In this document: positions 23,611-32,617 of the stretch, piece by piece
How positions within the stretch are numbered: position 1 is the stretch's first letter
How the letters are laid out: every line of letters begins with the position of its first letter
DNA from: Ruminococcaceae bacterium UBA1404
GTDB lineage: Bacteria; Bacillota; Clostridia; Oscillospirales; Ruminococcaceae
DNA length: 56,114 bases
Reading direction: 5' to 3'
Assembly (NCBI GenBank): GCA_002305075.1
Contig: DBQC01000018.1
Coordinates: 1 to 56,114, forward strand
Program-made: the position numbers and the translations under genes
Notes under the pieces: model-generated
The model's database searches: none
Told to the model about the DNA's origin: nothing
Seen by the model: only the letters and a program-made list of their open reading frames with translations

Positions 23611-24495
23611 TTACTTGTTCATGGCCAAGATCTGTTCTGCATCCAGATTCGGATGATTTTTCAAAACCGTCTCATATGTGTGTTCGGTGACATTAAAGGC
23701 ATGTAACAACTCGAAAATATGCTGATGAGCGGGCGGGGTGTCCTTGATCCATTCATCAAAAGCATTGGCTCCAATGATATGAATTAACTTGAGGGGGATT
23801 TCATAGCATTCATCTGGATAAAGAGGTTGAAATGTCTGCCTGCGTATATCACTCTGCGATATGGCTTCAATTGCCGATGCTGTGGTATAGGATAAGTCTG
23901 GGTAATAGTCTAGCGGGTTTTCGGTCTGTTGCATGACATTGGCGACTGTACCGGCAGAATAACTGGTAACTGGTTTCCCGTTCTTCCTTATTTCAAGGTG
24001 CATATGGTTGTTAGTACCCCCTGAAGCCACACCCGATTCACCCGTGTAGCCAACAATGGTCTGACCTCCGATAATGGGCAGCGTCCCCAAATCGAGGGAT
24101 GGTGGTTGATTAAAATGCATATGCACAACGATGGGCCGGTTGCCTGTTTGCCAATGGAGCTGCTTTATCTCATATGCAATAAAATACCCCCGGCTATCAA
24201 CTATACTGTACCCTGCAGCATAAAAATCAGCATCATAAACTGCCCTTTGAGGCAGCCCGCTTGTCTGCCCATTGGGGTTAACAAAGTCAACACCGGCATG
24301 GGGAACTCCCGAATAGTATTGCGGCCAAGGCCCCGTCAATTTTGTAAGCGAGTTGTTAGGCCAGTACCAGCCGGCAGAGGCAGGGCTTGAAGGCTGTGGA
24401 TAAACAACGTAATAGGTCTCATAGCCGTCATTATTGCTTGGATCCGCATCACCTGTCTCATGATATCTCACCCCCCATCGCCAATTGATTGTCAA
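23611..24495 (-). CDS. M23 (LytM-like) peptidase domain protein, apparently lacking its signal peptide
   Basis: 294 residues if the TTG at 24495 is used. The M23 zinc peptidase core is visible: HAGVDF (HxxxD ligands) near residue 66, HMHF, and NHMHLEIRKNG with the HxH motif near 163, in the usual order. Residues after about 185 form a helical tail with no clear match. M23 enzymes cut peptide bridges in cell walls, so the protein should be exported, but the frame starts with no signal peptide and a stop codon (TAA) directly precedes the TTG. Upstream DNA is AT-rich and belongs to a decayed region, so the 5' end may have been removed. It may therefore be a remnant. It precedes the lipoprotein gene. 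Confidence 0.7.
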   Translation of the reverse strand: MTINWRWGVRYHETGDADPSNNDGYETYYVVYPQPSSPASAGWYWPNNSLTKLTGPWPQYYSGVPHAGVDFVNPNGQTSGLPQRAVYDADFYAAGYSIVDSRGYFIAYEIKQLHWQTGNRPIVVHMHFNQPPSLDLGTLPIIGGQTIVGYTGESGVASGGTNNHMHLEIRKNGKPVTSYSAGTVANVMQQTENPLDYYPDLSYTTASAIEAISQSDIRRQTFQPLYPDECYEIPLKLIHIIGANAFDEWIKDTPPAHQHIFELLHAFNVTEHTYETVLKNHPNLDAEQILAMNK

Positions 24496-24790
24496 TTACA
24501 TTCTACATCCATTTTTTGGGGGGTTCAAGTGCTCTTAGCATCTACAAAGAACTATTAGCCAACTTGCACGCCATATTGTTCGGATTATTAGTCAATATGT
24601 ACATAATCGGATTGATTTATAGCTTTTGAAGTATTACCCAATTCGGATTGCCGGGTACCTGCTTTCTGGTTTGTAACAAACCAGAAAATTAGATGGGAAT
24701 CAATTAATCCCCCATTTTCATTGATTCTATTTGAGGTTCCAGTAAAAGATGCGGAGGTTGATGCGGTCAAGGCGCTCTTTGATAGGTTTT

Positions 24791-25258
24791 TCAGCAACAG
24801 GGGATGGGAGTATTCATATGGATCAGGTTGGCGCGTGGGGTCAGGCTGACGAGCTTGCCGCCAAGCGTTATTTTCCCCTCAAAGCCTCCCCTGTTTTTCG
24901 AGCGCTTCTCTATACATTGCATCTTCAAAATCAAGATGACTGTTGATACTTTAATTTCAATTGTTTTAATAAGCTGGCGGACAAGGCAGTCATTGTGCTC
25001 ACTCACTTCCGACTGTTCCACATTGATTGTACCGCCGGATTTTTCCCGCAGGGTGCGCTCCACATGGGCGGCGAGCACCGGGAGCATTTCTCGGCGAAGA
25101 CCGCGGGTTGCATGGATTGCTTCCATGATTGCGGCGTGAAGGCTTTCCTCGTCCACTGTGACCGAATTCTTGCCAAACAGCATTCGCAGATTGTTTTTCG
25201 CGTGCTCAAAACGCTGCCGATGGAGGCTGTCTTTGAACAGGCTGCCGCTAAAGTTCTT
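24791..25258 (-). pseudogene. C-terminal fragment of a large serine recombinase
   Basis: The minus-strand frame reads SLHRQRFEHAKNNLRMLFG, VDEESLHAAIMEAIHATRG, LRREMLPVLAAHVERTLREKSGG and NDCLVRQLIKTIE. This order matches the coiled-coil tail and end of serine recombinases carried by integrative elements. The catalytic resolvase domain and zinc ribbon are absent. After about residue 130 the frame becomes unlike the family, and a different frame gives HLDFEDAMYREALEKQG, suggesting a frameshift near 24955. No start signal is present. It is a relic of mobile DNA; the family assignment rests on remembered patterns. Confidence 0.5.
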
Positions 25259-25270
25259 TTTGTCCTGAAA

Positions 25271-25316
25271 TAAAAAAAGCGGAGTCTATACGGTCTGTGT
25301 GACCGCTGGACTCCGC
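25271..25316 (-). terminator. Terminator downstream of the broken element gene
   Basis: On the minus strand GCGGAGTC and its complement enclose a second short stem CGGTC/GACCG, followed by TTTTTTTA. The motif CTGAAATAAAAAAAG next to it recurs at 26034-26048 beside another hairpin. Confidence 0.75.
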
Positions 25317-25339
25317 CTTGGCATAGGGCTTATTATATT

Positions 25340-26011
25340 TTACATGGATTGTTCCTGGGATTTCCGGAGGCTTTCTTCTGTCATCTCATAAATCTGCTGG
25401 TTGATATCGGGGATGACCGCTTCGATCTGTGCTTGGATACCGGAGAGCTGCTCTACCTCCGCGTCGCTTAGCTCATATCCAGCCTCAAAGGTATCGTTTA
25501 CGCTTTGGTAGATATCCATGAGCTGCTTGCCACTGAATATCTTCTGTTCATTGATCAGGCCAGCTCTCACAGCAAAATCCTGTTTTGCTGCAGTATAGTT
25601 GTCCATGTAATAGTGCCCCCACATGACGCCGGAGCCGTCATAGTCACGCTCCTATGTGACAAACTTATAGCCATACTGGGTTTCCCGACCTGCAAGCACA
25701 GCTCCGTTAAACTCGGCAAGCCGCCGGAATTCTTCGTCCAACGCTGCTGCTACGAGCAATGGTGACTTTTCCATCACCGTCATATATTCTTTTACCATGA
25801 TGGCGATGGGCGCGACCTTAAAGTACAAATCACTGGCTGTCGGGCTGTCCAAGTCGCTGGGGAATTTGCATAACTCTCCTCAGGGTCCCACACGGCAGGC
25901 AGGATGACCATTGAGCAGGACGGGGAGGGTGTTCTTTTCCGGTGGCGCTGTCTCGATCCCGTGTTTACCGAGAAGGCGGGAAAGCTCTGTAAAGTATCTT
26001 TTTGTATCCAT
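25340..26011 (-). pseudogene. Integrative-element cargo gene (DUF3849/YodL-like) with two nonsense codons
   Basis: From ATG 26011, with AAGGGAG upstream, a single frame of 224 codons runs to 25340 but holds TGA at 25882-25880 (codon 44) and TAG at 25654-25652 (codon 120). Without these the protein reads MDTKRYFTELSRLLGKHGIE, then DLYFKVAPIAIMVKEYM, then ERDYDGSGVMWGHYYMDNY and AKQDFAVRAGLINEQKIFS. The last part is the conserved core of proteins carried by clostridial conjugative elements and commonly labelled DUF3849/YodL. Since both breaks are substitutions in an intact frame (TAG fits a former Trp TGG), the gene seems to have died recently. If stop codons were read through it would still make one polypeptide, but nothing supports that. 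Confidence 0.7.
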
Positions 26012-26040
26012 AAGATTCTCCCTTCATTTTTCTCTGAAAT

Positions 26041-26071
26041 AAAAAAAGACCCGTACATTTCTGTATGAGTC
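26041..26071 (-). terminator. Hairpin with T run in the leader of the broken element gene
   Basis: On the minus strand GACTCATACA-GAAA-TGTACGGGTC (with G-U pairs) is followed by TTTTTTT, 30 bases before the ATG at 26011. It may end an upstream element gene or attenuate this one. Confidence 0.65.
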
Positions 26072-26330
26072 TCCGAGTCTCTCTAAATTTTATCAAGTGT
26101 CCAATTGTCGATTTTTTCAGCAGCTATAAAATAGCCGTTCGTTGAAAGGGGCTTGAGATGTGTAGGGGGCTATTCTGAGCGTTGCAAGGGTAAATTGCTG
26201 CGACAATCATCGCAAAACATCCGGTGTGTGAGTTCAAATACGGGGATTCTCTAAAATATCGAAATGACATCCCCAAAACTGGCATCCTATTTTACAGGCA
26301 AAATCACACATAAAAGTCCCCACAAAGCTT

Positions 26331-26366
26331 GATGTCCTGCGGTTTTCTCCGCAGGACATCTTTTTT
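26331..26366 (+). terminator. Strong rho-independent terminator
   Basis: GATGTCCTGCGG and CCGCAGGACATC form a perfect 12-bp stem with a TTTTCT loop and TTTTTT after it, reading on the plus strand. No plus-strand gene is seen upstream, so it may be left from lost genes. Stretch 26072-26330 holds no recognisable gene. Confidence 0.85.
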
Positions 26367-26378
26367 GGGACTACATTA

Positions 26379-26462
26379 TGGTGCGGATGACAGGAATCGA
26401 ACCTGCACGTCGGGGACACCAGATCCTAAGTCTGGCGCGTCTGCCATTTCCGCCACATCCGC
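26379..26462 (-). tRNA. tRNA-Leu (anticodon UAG)
   Basis: Read on the minus strand, acceptor GCGGATG pairs with CATCCGC, followed by discriminator A and encoded CCA. The anticodon stem-loop CCAGA-CTTAGGA-TCTGG carries TAG, reading CUA codons. The long variable arm (TGTCCCCGACG region) and T-arm with GGTTCGATTCC fit tRNA-Leu. The decayed integrative element lies on its 3' side, a usual integration position. Confidence 0.96.
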
Positions 26463-26641
26463 CTATCTTATAGGGGCCGTCACGCCGCAGATCAAGGCCG
26501 GTCCGCCGGGGGGTGGGTGGCCTTGCGCTGGTGCGTGTCGGCATTTCATTATAACGCCTTGCGGGTAGGTTGTCAATTTGTCTTGCGACAAAGAATAGTT
26601 TTAGCTACAATAGAGCAAAAACCAGCCATTAAGGAGATATT

Positions 26642-27352
26642 ATGCAGCATATTTTGGGTCACATGCGCCGGGCTATTGAGGACTACCAGATGATTGCCCC
26701 CGGCGACCACATCGGCGTGGGGCTGTCCGGCGGAAAGGACTCGGTCACGCTGCTGATGGGCTTGGCCGGTCTGCGCCGGGTTCTGCCCTACCCCTTTAGC
26801 CTGACGGCCTTTACGCTCGACCCCTGTTTTAATAATCAGCTCACCGACTACTCGGCCATGGAGGCCCTCTGCCGGGAGCTTGAGGTGCCCTATATCATCG
26901 AGCGCACCAACATAGGGCCGGTGGTGTTCGACGAGCGAAAGGAGAAAAACCCCTGCTCGCTCTGCGCCCGGATGCGCCGTGGGGCACTGCACAACCTCTG
27001 CAACGCCCACGGCTGCAAAAAGCTGGCGCTGGGCCATCATATGGACGATGCGGTGGAGACCTTCTTCCTCAACCTCTATAACGAGGGGCGCATCGGCTGC
27101 TTTTCGCCGGTGACCTATCTTTCCCGCAAGGATATTCATCTTATCCGACCCATGGTCTTTCTTGAGGAGGGGCAAATCCGAGGTTTTGTGGAAAGCCGGG
27201 GGCTGTCCATTGTAAAAAGCCTCTGCCCCTATGAAGGGGAGGGCCACCGAACCCGCATCAAGGCGTATATCGGCTCGATGTGTCAGGGCGACCGGGGCTT
27301 TAAGCGGCGCATTTTCGGCGCCATGAAGCGAGACGGGCTGGACGGCTGGTAG
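26642..27352 (+). CDS. TtcA-family tRNA thiolation / PP-loop ATPase
   Basis: 236 residues with AAGGAG nine bases before ATG 26642. The PP-loop SGGKDS is at residues 29-34, and CSLC (Cys105, Cys108) follows at the usual TtcA spacing, then RRGALHNLCNAHGCKKLALGHHMDDAVETFFLN, which contains the conserved LGHHxDD. TtcA proteins adenylate C32 of tRNA and insert sulfur using a 4Fe-4S cluster held by the CxxC and one more cysteine. This protein is shorter than Escherichia coli TtcA (311) and belongs to the clostridial short branch, where the tRNA target has not been settled. It is alone in its transcription unit, next to tRNA-Leu. Confidence 0.88.
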   Translation: MQHILGHMRRAIEDYQMIAPGDHIGVGLSGGKDSVTLLMGLAGLRRVLPYPFSLTAFTLDPCFNNQLTDYSAMEALCRELEVPYIIERTNIGPVVFDERKEKNPCSLCARMRRGALHNLCNAHGCKKLALGHHMDDAVETFFLNLYNEGRIGCFSPVTYLSRKDIHLIRPMVFLEEGQIRGFVESRGLSIVKSLCPYEGEGHRTRIKAYIGSMCQGDRGFKRRIFGAMKRDGLDGW

Positions 27353-27473
27353 GCTAAAGCCGAGTTTTTCTGCCCAAGAGAGCAGATAAAGGGAATATTT
27401 ACTTTCTTTTGGGCGGGGTCTGTCGTATAATGAATAAGACACAAAAAGGGGTACTCAGGGGGTCTTTGGTTCA

Positions 27474-28550
27474 ATGGAGGCTTTCAAACGCTTTATAAAA
27501 CGGGCGCTGGCCCTTTTGCTGCTCCTCGCCGTCATGGCGGGGATCGGCGGCTATGGGGGCTATTATCTCTACAACCGCAAGAACAATCCGCCCCCCCAGC
27601 CCCCGCCCCTGTTTAACCCTTATGCCCCCGAAATCACCTTTGTATCCATCGATGCCGAGGTGGACTGGGAGCCTCAAAGTCTGGCCGAACTGGAGGAGGA
27701 CTCGTCCCTCATTGTGCGTGGATATATCTTAGGCAACCGCCAAGAGGTCATCAACTATCATCCCGACAGCCAGACCCCACGCAGCGGCTTTACCACCAGC
27801 ACGCTGGTGGTGCGCGAATGCTATAAGGGCACGCTGCTGCCCGGCGATAAAATCCCCTTTGTGGAGCGCTATTATACCGGCTCCGAAGGTCAGATGATCA
27901 CCTATAACCACTATATGCCCGTGCTGCCCATGGAGGACTATGTGTTCTTTTTAAGCCGCCAGCCGGTGGATGCGGCCCATTTTCCCGGGCGCTACTATCT
28001 TAAATGCCTCACGCTGGGCAAGTATCGAGCACTCAGCCAAAAGCAGCTTAAAAAAGGATTTGCCAACCTGAGCCCCGAGACCTTGGGGCTTAGCCCCGAT
28101 ATGAACGAGCAGGCCTTGGCCCACTATTTGTCGCTGTTTGACCAGGTGGCCGAGGGCTATATCGACCCGCCCACCGAGGAGGAGCTGGCCGCCCGAGCCC
28201 TGCAGGAGCAAAAAGATGCCCAAAGCGCCCGCACGGCGGCCGACATCCCGTTTTGGGCCATCGGGCTGGGTTTTGTGATGATGACCATTTTGGGCGGCAC
28301 GGCTATGCTGCTGTATCGCTACCGGCAAAACCGCAGCCAGGCAACCGCCGACCCGACCGAGGATGCCGAAACCGACTCGCGGGACAGCCGGCTGCACGAG
28401 ATGCTGCCCGATATCGGCCCGCCACAGGGCGACCCCTCCCCTGCCTACCCGGACGAGGACACCCCGCCCGAAGTTCGCCGGCTGCCCTTTGGTCTGCGCC
28501 TGCCGGCTGTGCTCCGGCCCTTTAAACCCCGCCAGCGAGAGCGCACTTAA
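27474..28550 (+). CDS. Two-TM membrane protein of unknown function
   Basis: 358 residues from ATG 27474; a TATAAT lies at 27426-27431. A first membrane helix spans about 10-33 (ALLLLLAVMAGIGGYGGYYLY). A proline-rich linker follows and then an exported domain of about 200 residues with beta segments (SSLIVRGYILGNRQEV, TSTLVVRECYKGTLLPGDKIPF, EDYVFFLS). A second helix is at about 259-281 (PFWAIGLGFVMMTILGGTAMLL). The tail is cytoplasmic, acidic then proline-rich and basic. The external domain resembles small beta-barrel proteins in which a cost or flux (KGTLLPGD) motif occurs, seen in some Firmicutes lipoproteins of unknown role. No function is proposed. Confidence 0.75.
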   Translation: MEAFKRFIKRALALLLLLAVMAGIGGYGGYYLYNRKNNPPPQPPPLFNPYAPEITFVSIDAEVDWEPQSLAELEEDSSLIVRGYILGNRQEVINYHPDSQTPRSGFTTSTLVVRECYKGTLLPGDKIPFVERYYTGSEGQMITYNHYMPVLPMEDYVFFLSRQPVDAAHFPGRYYLKCLTLGKYRALSQKQLKKGFANLSPETLGLSPDMNEQALAHYLSLFDQVAEGYIDPPTEEELAARALQEQKDAQSARTAADIPFWAIGLGFVMMTILGGTAMLLYRYRQNRSQATADPTEDAETDSRDSRLHEMLPDIGPPQGDPSPAYPDEDTPPEVRRLPFGLRLPAVLRPFKPRQRERT

Positions 28551-28683
28551 AGCCCTCGGGGGGTGCTAACCCTCTTGCAAAGCGCTCTAAATGTGCTTTG
28601 CAAGCCCCGGTTGCAAAGGGCAGAGCCACTGCCACCGCTTAAGCCAATTTTATAGTCCGGCTTCTTGCGGAGCCGCTGCAGAG

Positions 28684-28707
28684 GAGGGCGAGCGCCCTCT
28701 TTTTTTG
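28684..28707 (+). terminator. Terminator
   Basis: GAGGGCG-A-GCGCCCTC followed by TTTTTTT. It lies 130 bases after the preceding gene; between them is a perfect hairpin CTTGCAAAGC/GCTTTGCAAG (28574-28604) with no T run. Confidence 0.75.
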
Positions 28708-28728
28708 TGCCCGGCCACCCAAATGGGC

Positions 28729-28755
28729 AAAACACCCGCTGCAGCGGGTGTTTTT
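28729..28755. terminator. Bidirectional terminator
   Basis: AAAACACCCGCTGCAGCGGGTGTTTTT is a perfect palindrome with A and T runs. From here to 29306 (550 bases) I see no gene: open frames lack ribosome sites and overlap this hairpin. Confidence 0.8.
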
Positions 28756-29306
28756 GGCCACAACATGGCCGCTGCCTGCCCCTTTCCCCTCGTCAATATG
28801 AATAACATGCAGCGGCTTATTTTGGCTATATCGCAGATTTTTATCGCGATCTGTGGATCAACAATCTGGGGGATTGTGGCAAAAAGTGCCGGAATACCGC
28901 CAAAAATCCATATTATGCACATATTATAAATACTTGTTTTGTAGATCCCGTAAAAAACCGGTCGAGAAACACGACGGATTTCCCCCGTTTTGTTCCAAAA
29001 GGCGAGGTTATGTCCACCAACATAGGGAATAAATGGTTTTGTAGGCTGGTAATGTTTATGATAATATTGAACATATACTGCGAATTTTTGGCCTTTTCGG
29101 CCAAAATCCGGCTGCCAATGGGCGCTTTTTGCAAACAAGCGTGGTCTACCCGATGCCTCGTCTATGGCCGACGCTTTTTATGCAATATGCGCAAGGCGGC
29201 CTTGGGCCCGTCTTAGGGTGCTTCCCTAGCATGCGGGCCAAGCGGTACAGTCTGTTGCCGGCACTTGCCGGTCTCATCGCTCCACCATCCTAAATGGAGG
29301 TGCCTT

Positions 29307-32300
29307 ATGCCAAATCTGCCCTTCTATCGCAGCATTTCCTTTATGTTGGCGCTGCTGTCGGTCTGCGCCATTTTGGCTATGGGGATAACCTCCTATTTTT
29401 ATATGTCCCGCAGTGCCCAGAGCATTGTGACCGATGTGTTGTCCGAGCGCAGCGAGAGCTCCTTGGCCACTGTGGGAAAACTGCTCGAGCATTACGAGAT
29501 TGTGGCCGCCTTTGTGGGGCGGCAGCTCTCCTCCGACCGGGACATTGCCGAGGCTCTCGAGGCGCAGGACATCGAGGCGCTGCGCACCCTGACCAACTAC
29601 GCTACGGACGGGCTCTCGCTCAATATGCGCTATATCACCTATACCGACGCCCGGGGCAATGTTATTTTGCGTATGCACAGCGACCGGGTGGGCGATTCGC
29701 TGGCCTATAAGCCCAGTGTGCGCCATGCGCTGTCCGGCCAACTGGCCACCTATCTGGAGCAGGGCACCGAAATTCGCCTTGGGGTGCGCACCGCCGCGCC
29801 CGTTTATAATGCCGAGGGCAACCTGATCGGGGTGGTTCTGGCCGGCTATGCGCTGACCGACCCCGAATTTGCCGATCAGATTAAGGCCCTGACCAACAAC
29901 GACTTCACCGTCTATATCCACAATGTGCGGGTCAATACCACCGTGTTAGACCCGGACGGCAACCGAGCCATCGGCTCCCAGATGAATCCCGACATTGCCG
30001 ATGTGGTGCTGCGGCGGGGACAGGTCTTTCACGGCGAGGACACCATTTTTGGCATGCGCTACCGGGTGCGGTTTAAGCCCCTTGTGGACTCGAGCGGCCA
30101 GGTGGTGGGCGCCATGGCGACGGGCAGTGCCTCGGCCCCCGCTTACTCGCTGTATCAGGATTCGCTGCGCCGCATGATCATCACCGAGCTTGTAATTATG
30201 TGCGTGGTCATTATACTGATGCAGATCTATGTGCACCACATGATTACCCACCCTCTAACCCGCATGGCCCGAGAAGCCACCGCCCTCACCCGGGGGGAGC
30301 CGGATGCCAAGATTGTCCACCGCTCTAATAACGAGCTGGGTATGCTGGCCGATTCGCTGCGCACCATGTCCGAGCGGCTGGGAAGCCGCATCGAGCAGCT
30401 TTATCGCCGGGAGAAGGATCTCCTGGCCGCTTTAGACCAGGCCGAGCAGTCCGAGCGGGCCAAAAGCCAGTTTTTGGCCAACATGAGCCACGAAATCCGC
30501 ACACCCCTAAACGCCATCATCGGTATGGCCTTTCTCGCCCTCAAAACCGACCTTACGCCCAAGCAGCGGGACTATGTGGAAAAAATTCACCGTTCCTCCT
30601 CCTCGCTTCTGGGCATCATCAACGATATTCTGGACTTCTCCAAAATCGAATCGGGCCGCATGGCCATGGAAAACATCGAGTTCGAAATCGAAAATATCCT
30701 CGAGAGCAGTATGCTCTACTCGGGCCGCATGGCTCAGGAGAAGGGGCTGGAGTACATCTGCCGCATCGACCCCGAGGTGCCCACCTATGTGCTGGGCGAC
30801 CCGCTGCGGTTGGGCGAGATTATCACCAATCTGGTCAGCAACGCCGTCAAGTTTACCGAGAAGGGCCAGGTGGCCGTGGATGTGCGCCCCGCCGGCCGCA
30901 CCGACACCCGCATTAAGCTGCAGTTTTCCGTGACCGATACGGGCATCGGCATCCCCGAAGACCAGCTGCCCAATTTGTTCGATGCCTTTACCCAGGCCGA
31001 CGGCTCCACAACCCGCCGGTATGGCGGCACCGGTCTGGGTCTGGCCATCTGCAAGGGGCTGGCCGAGCTGATGGGCGGCACGCTGGATGTGAGCAGCCGG
31101 GAGGGTGTGGGCAGCGTGTTTGTGTTCACCGCCTGGTTCGATATGGCCCAGGGTCGCTGCAGCAGCCCCAAGGTGGTGCCCCCCGGCCTGCTGGGCAGGC
31201 GGGTGCTGGTGGTGGACGACAACCCCACCGTGCGCAGCACTCTGATAGAATACCTTGCGGACATGAAGTTAGAGGCCACCGCCCTCTGCTCGGGGGAGGA
31301 GGCTCTGCAGGCTGTGCGGGCGGCCGACAGCCACAAGCCCTATGATTTGGCCCTGATAGACTGGCGGATGAATGGGGGCATGGACGGCGTTGAAACGGCC
31401 ATCCGCCTAAAAGCCGCCGAGAACATTGTGCACAAGCCGGCGGTGGTGCTGCTCACCGGCGCCGGCCAGCCCAGCGACCCCTATGCCCAAATGTATGTGG
31501 ACGCCGAGCTGACCAAGCCCGTGGGTCCCTCGGCCCTTTACGACTGTCTGGTGGGGCTGTTTACCCGCCAACCCATCGCACCGGTCCCCGCTCCTACCTG
31601 CCAGCGCCAATACGGCCTTGGGGGTTTTAGGGTGCTTATCGCCGAGGACAACGACATCAATTTGCAAATTGCCGTGGAGCTTTTAGAGAGCCAGGGCATG
31701 GTGGTCACCCAGGCCGTCAACGGCCGGCAGGCGGTCGAACTGTTTGAGGCGGCCGGTCCAGGCGGCTTGGACATCATCCTTTTGGACATCATGATGCCCG
31801 TGATGGACGGCTACAAGGCCGCCGCCGCCATCCGCCAAATGGACCCTCACATTCCCATTGTGGCCATGACCGCCCGGGTGATGGCCGACGAGCAACAGCG
31901 CTGCTTTGATGTGGGTATGAACGACCATATCTCCAAGCCCATCGAGGTGGACCGGCTGTTTGCCGTGCTCTCCAAGTGGCTGGGAGCCAAACCCCGCCCG
32001 TTCGAGCTGCCCAATGCCTCGGTGCCGCTGGCGCTGGAGGGGCTCAATGTGGACAGTGCCCTCAACCGGGCGGCGGGCAACCGGGAGCTTTATAGCCGCC
32101 TGCTGCTGCGCTTTGCCGCCGACCAAAGCGAGATGACCGCCGGCATTGCCGATGCGCTAAGTCAGGGCGACCTTGCACAGGCCGACCGGCTCACCCACAC
32201 TCTAAAAGGCATGGCGGGCAACATCGGTGCCGAGCAGGCGCTGCCCCTCATCCTCGAGCTGGAAGCCGGTCTGCGCCGGGGCCTTGAGTCGGACGCCCTT

Positions 32301-32606
32301 GCCCGTCTTCTTGAGCCGGTCACCGAGGCGCTGGACAACATAAGCCGGGGCATTTTGGCCGCCGAGCCCCTGTTGCGGCAGATTGCCCGCCCCGAACAGC
32401 AGTCCGAACTCGACCCCGAGGCCTTAGAGCAACTGATAGGGCTGCTCAGCGAGAGCGACATGGAGGCGCTGGACCACTTTAGAGCCTTGGGCCCGCAGCT
32501 AAGGGGGTATCTGTCGGCCGCCGATTATCTGGCCTTGGAGCGGGCGGTGGAACGCTTAGAGTTTGCCGAGGCCGGCGCTTTGCTCACCGGTCTTACAATG
32601 CGTTAG
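29307..32606 (+). CDS. Hybrid sensor histidine kinase (cache-HAMP-HisKA-HATPase-REC-REC-HPt)
   Basis: 1099 residues from ATG 29307, chosen for GGAGGTG; the in-frame start at 29265 has no site. Order of domains: membrane helix about 10-34; double-cache-like sensor outside the membrane to about 285 (VRTAAPVYNAEGNLIGVVLAGY is a typical cache strand pair); second helix about 292-313; HAMP to about 365; HisKA with phospho-His395 in NMSHEIRTPLN; HATPase with NLVSNAVKFTEKG, DTGIGIPE and GTGLGLAI; REC1 with Asp685; REC2 with Asp827 in LDIMMPVMDG; HPt with His964 in HTLKGMAGN. The full His-Asp-His relay is therefore intact. REC1 departs from the consensus after its Asp (LIDWRMNGGMDG). The HD-GYP regulator gene follows after 11 bases and is its probable output. 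The ligand is unknown. Confidence 0.95.
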   Translation: MPNLPFYRSISFMLALLSVCAILAMGITSYFYMSRSAQSIVTDVLSERSESSLATVGKLLEHYEIVAAFVGRQLSSDRDIAEALEAQDIEALRTLTNYATDGLSLNMRYITYTDARGNVILRMHSDRVGDSLAYKPSVRHALSGQLATYLEQGTEIRLGVRTAAPVYNAEGNLIGVVLAGYALTDPEFADQIKALTNNDFTVYIHNVRVNTTVLDPDGNRAIGSQMNPDIADVVLRRGQVFHGEDTIFGMRYRVRFKPLVDSSGQVVGAMATGSASAPAYSLYQDSLRRMIITELVIMCVVIILMQIYVHHMITHPLTRMAREATALTRGEPDAKIVHRSNNELGMLADSLRTMSERLGSRIEQLYRREKDLLAALDQAEQSERAKSQFLANMSHEIRTPLNAIIGMAFLALKTDLTPKQRDYVEKIHRSSSSLLGIINDILDFSKIESGRMAMENIEFEIENILESSMLYSGRMAQEKGLEYICRIDPEVPTYVLGDPLRLGEIITNLVSNAVKFTEKGQVAVDVRPAGRTDTRIKLQFSVTDTGIGIPEDQLPNLFDAFTQADGSTTRRYGGTGLGLAICKGLAELMGGTLDVSSREGVGSVFVFTAWFDMAQGRCSSPKVVPPGLLGRRVLVVDDNPTVRSTLIEYLADMKLEATALCSGEEALQAVRAADSHKPYDLALIDWRMNGGMDGVETAIRLKAAENIVHKPAVVLLTGAGQPSDPYAQMYVDAELTKPVGPSALYDCLVGLFTRQPIAPVPAPTCQRQYGLGGFRVLIAEDNDINLQIAVELLESQGMVVTQAVNGRQAVELFEAAGPGGLDIILLDIMMPVMDGYKAAAAIRQMDPHIPIVAMTARVMADEQQRCFDVGMNDHISKPIEVDRLFAVLSKWLGAKPRPFELPNASVPLALEGLNVDSALNRAAGNRELYSRLLLRFAADQSEMTAGIADALSQGDLAQADRLTHTLKGMAGNIGAEQALPLILELEAGLRRGLESDALARLLEPVTEALDNISRGILAAEPLLRQIARPEQQSELDPEALEQLIGLLSESDMEALDHFRALGPQLRGYLSAADYLALERAVERLEFAEAGALLTGLTMR

Positions 32607-32617
32607 GAGGTGATGTT

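Noticed and set aside
26072..26330. T-arm-like sequence near 26230 (GTTCAAATAC) that might be a tRNA fragment or attachment site
   Set aside because: No matching stems or acceptor end, and no repeat of the tRNA-Leu end was found nearby.
28650..29138. A 162-codon minus-strand frame in the gap before the kinase gene
   Set aside because: It runs through two terminator hairpins and lacks a start signal; codon use is not like neighbouring genes.
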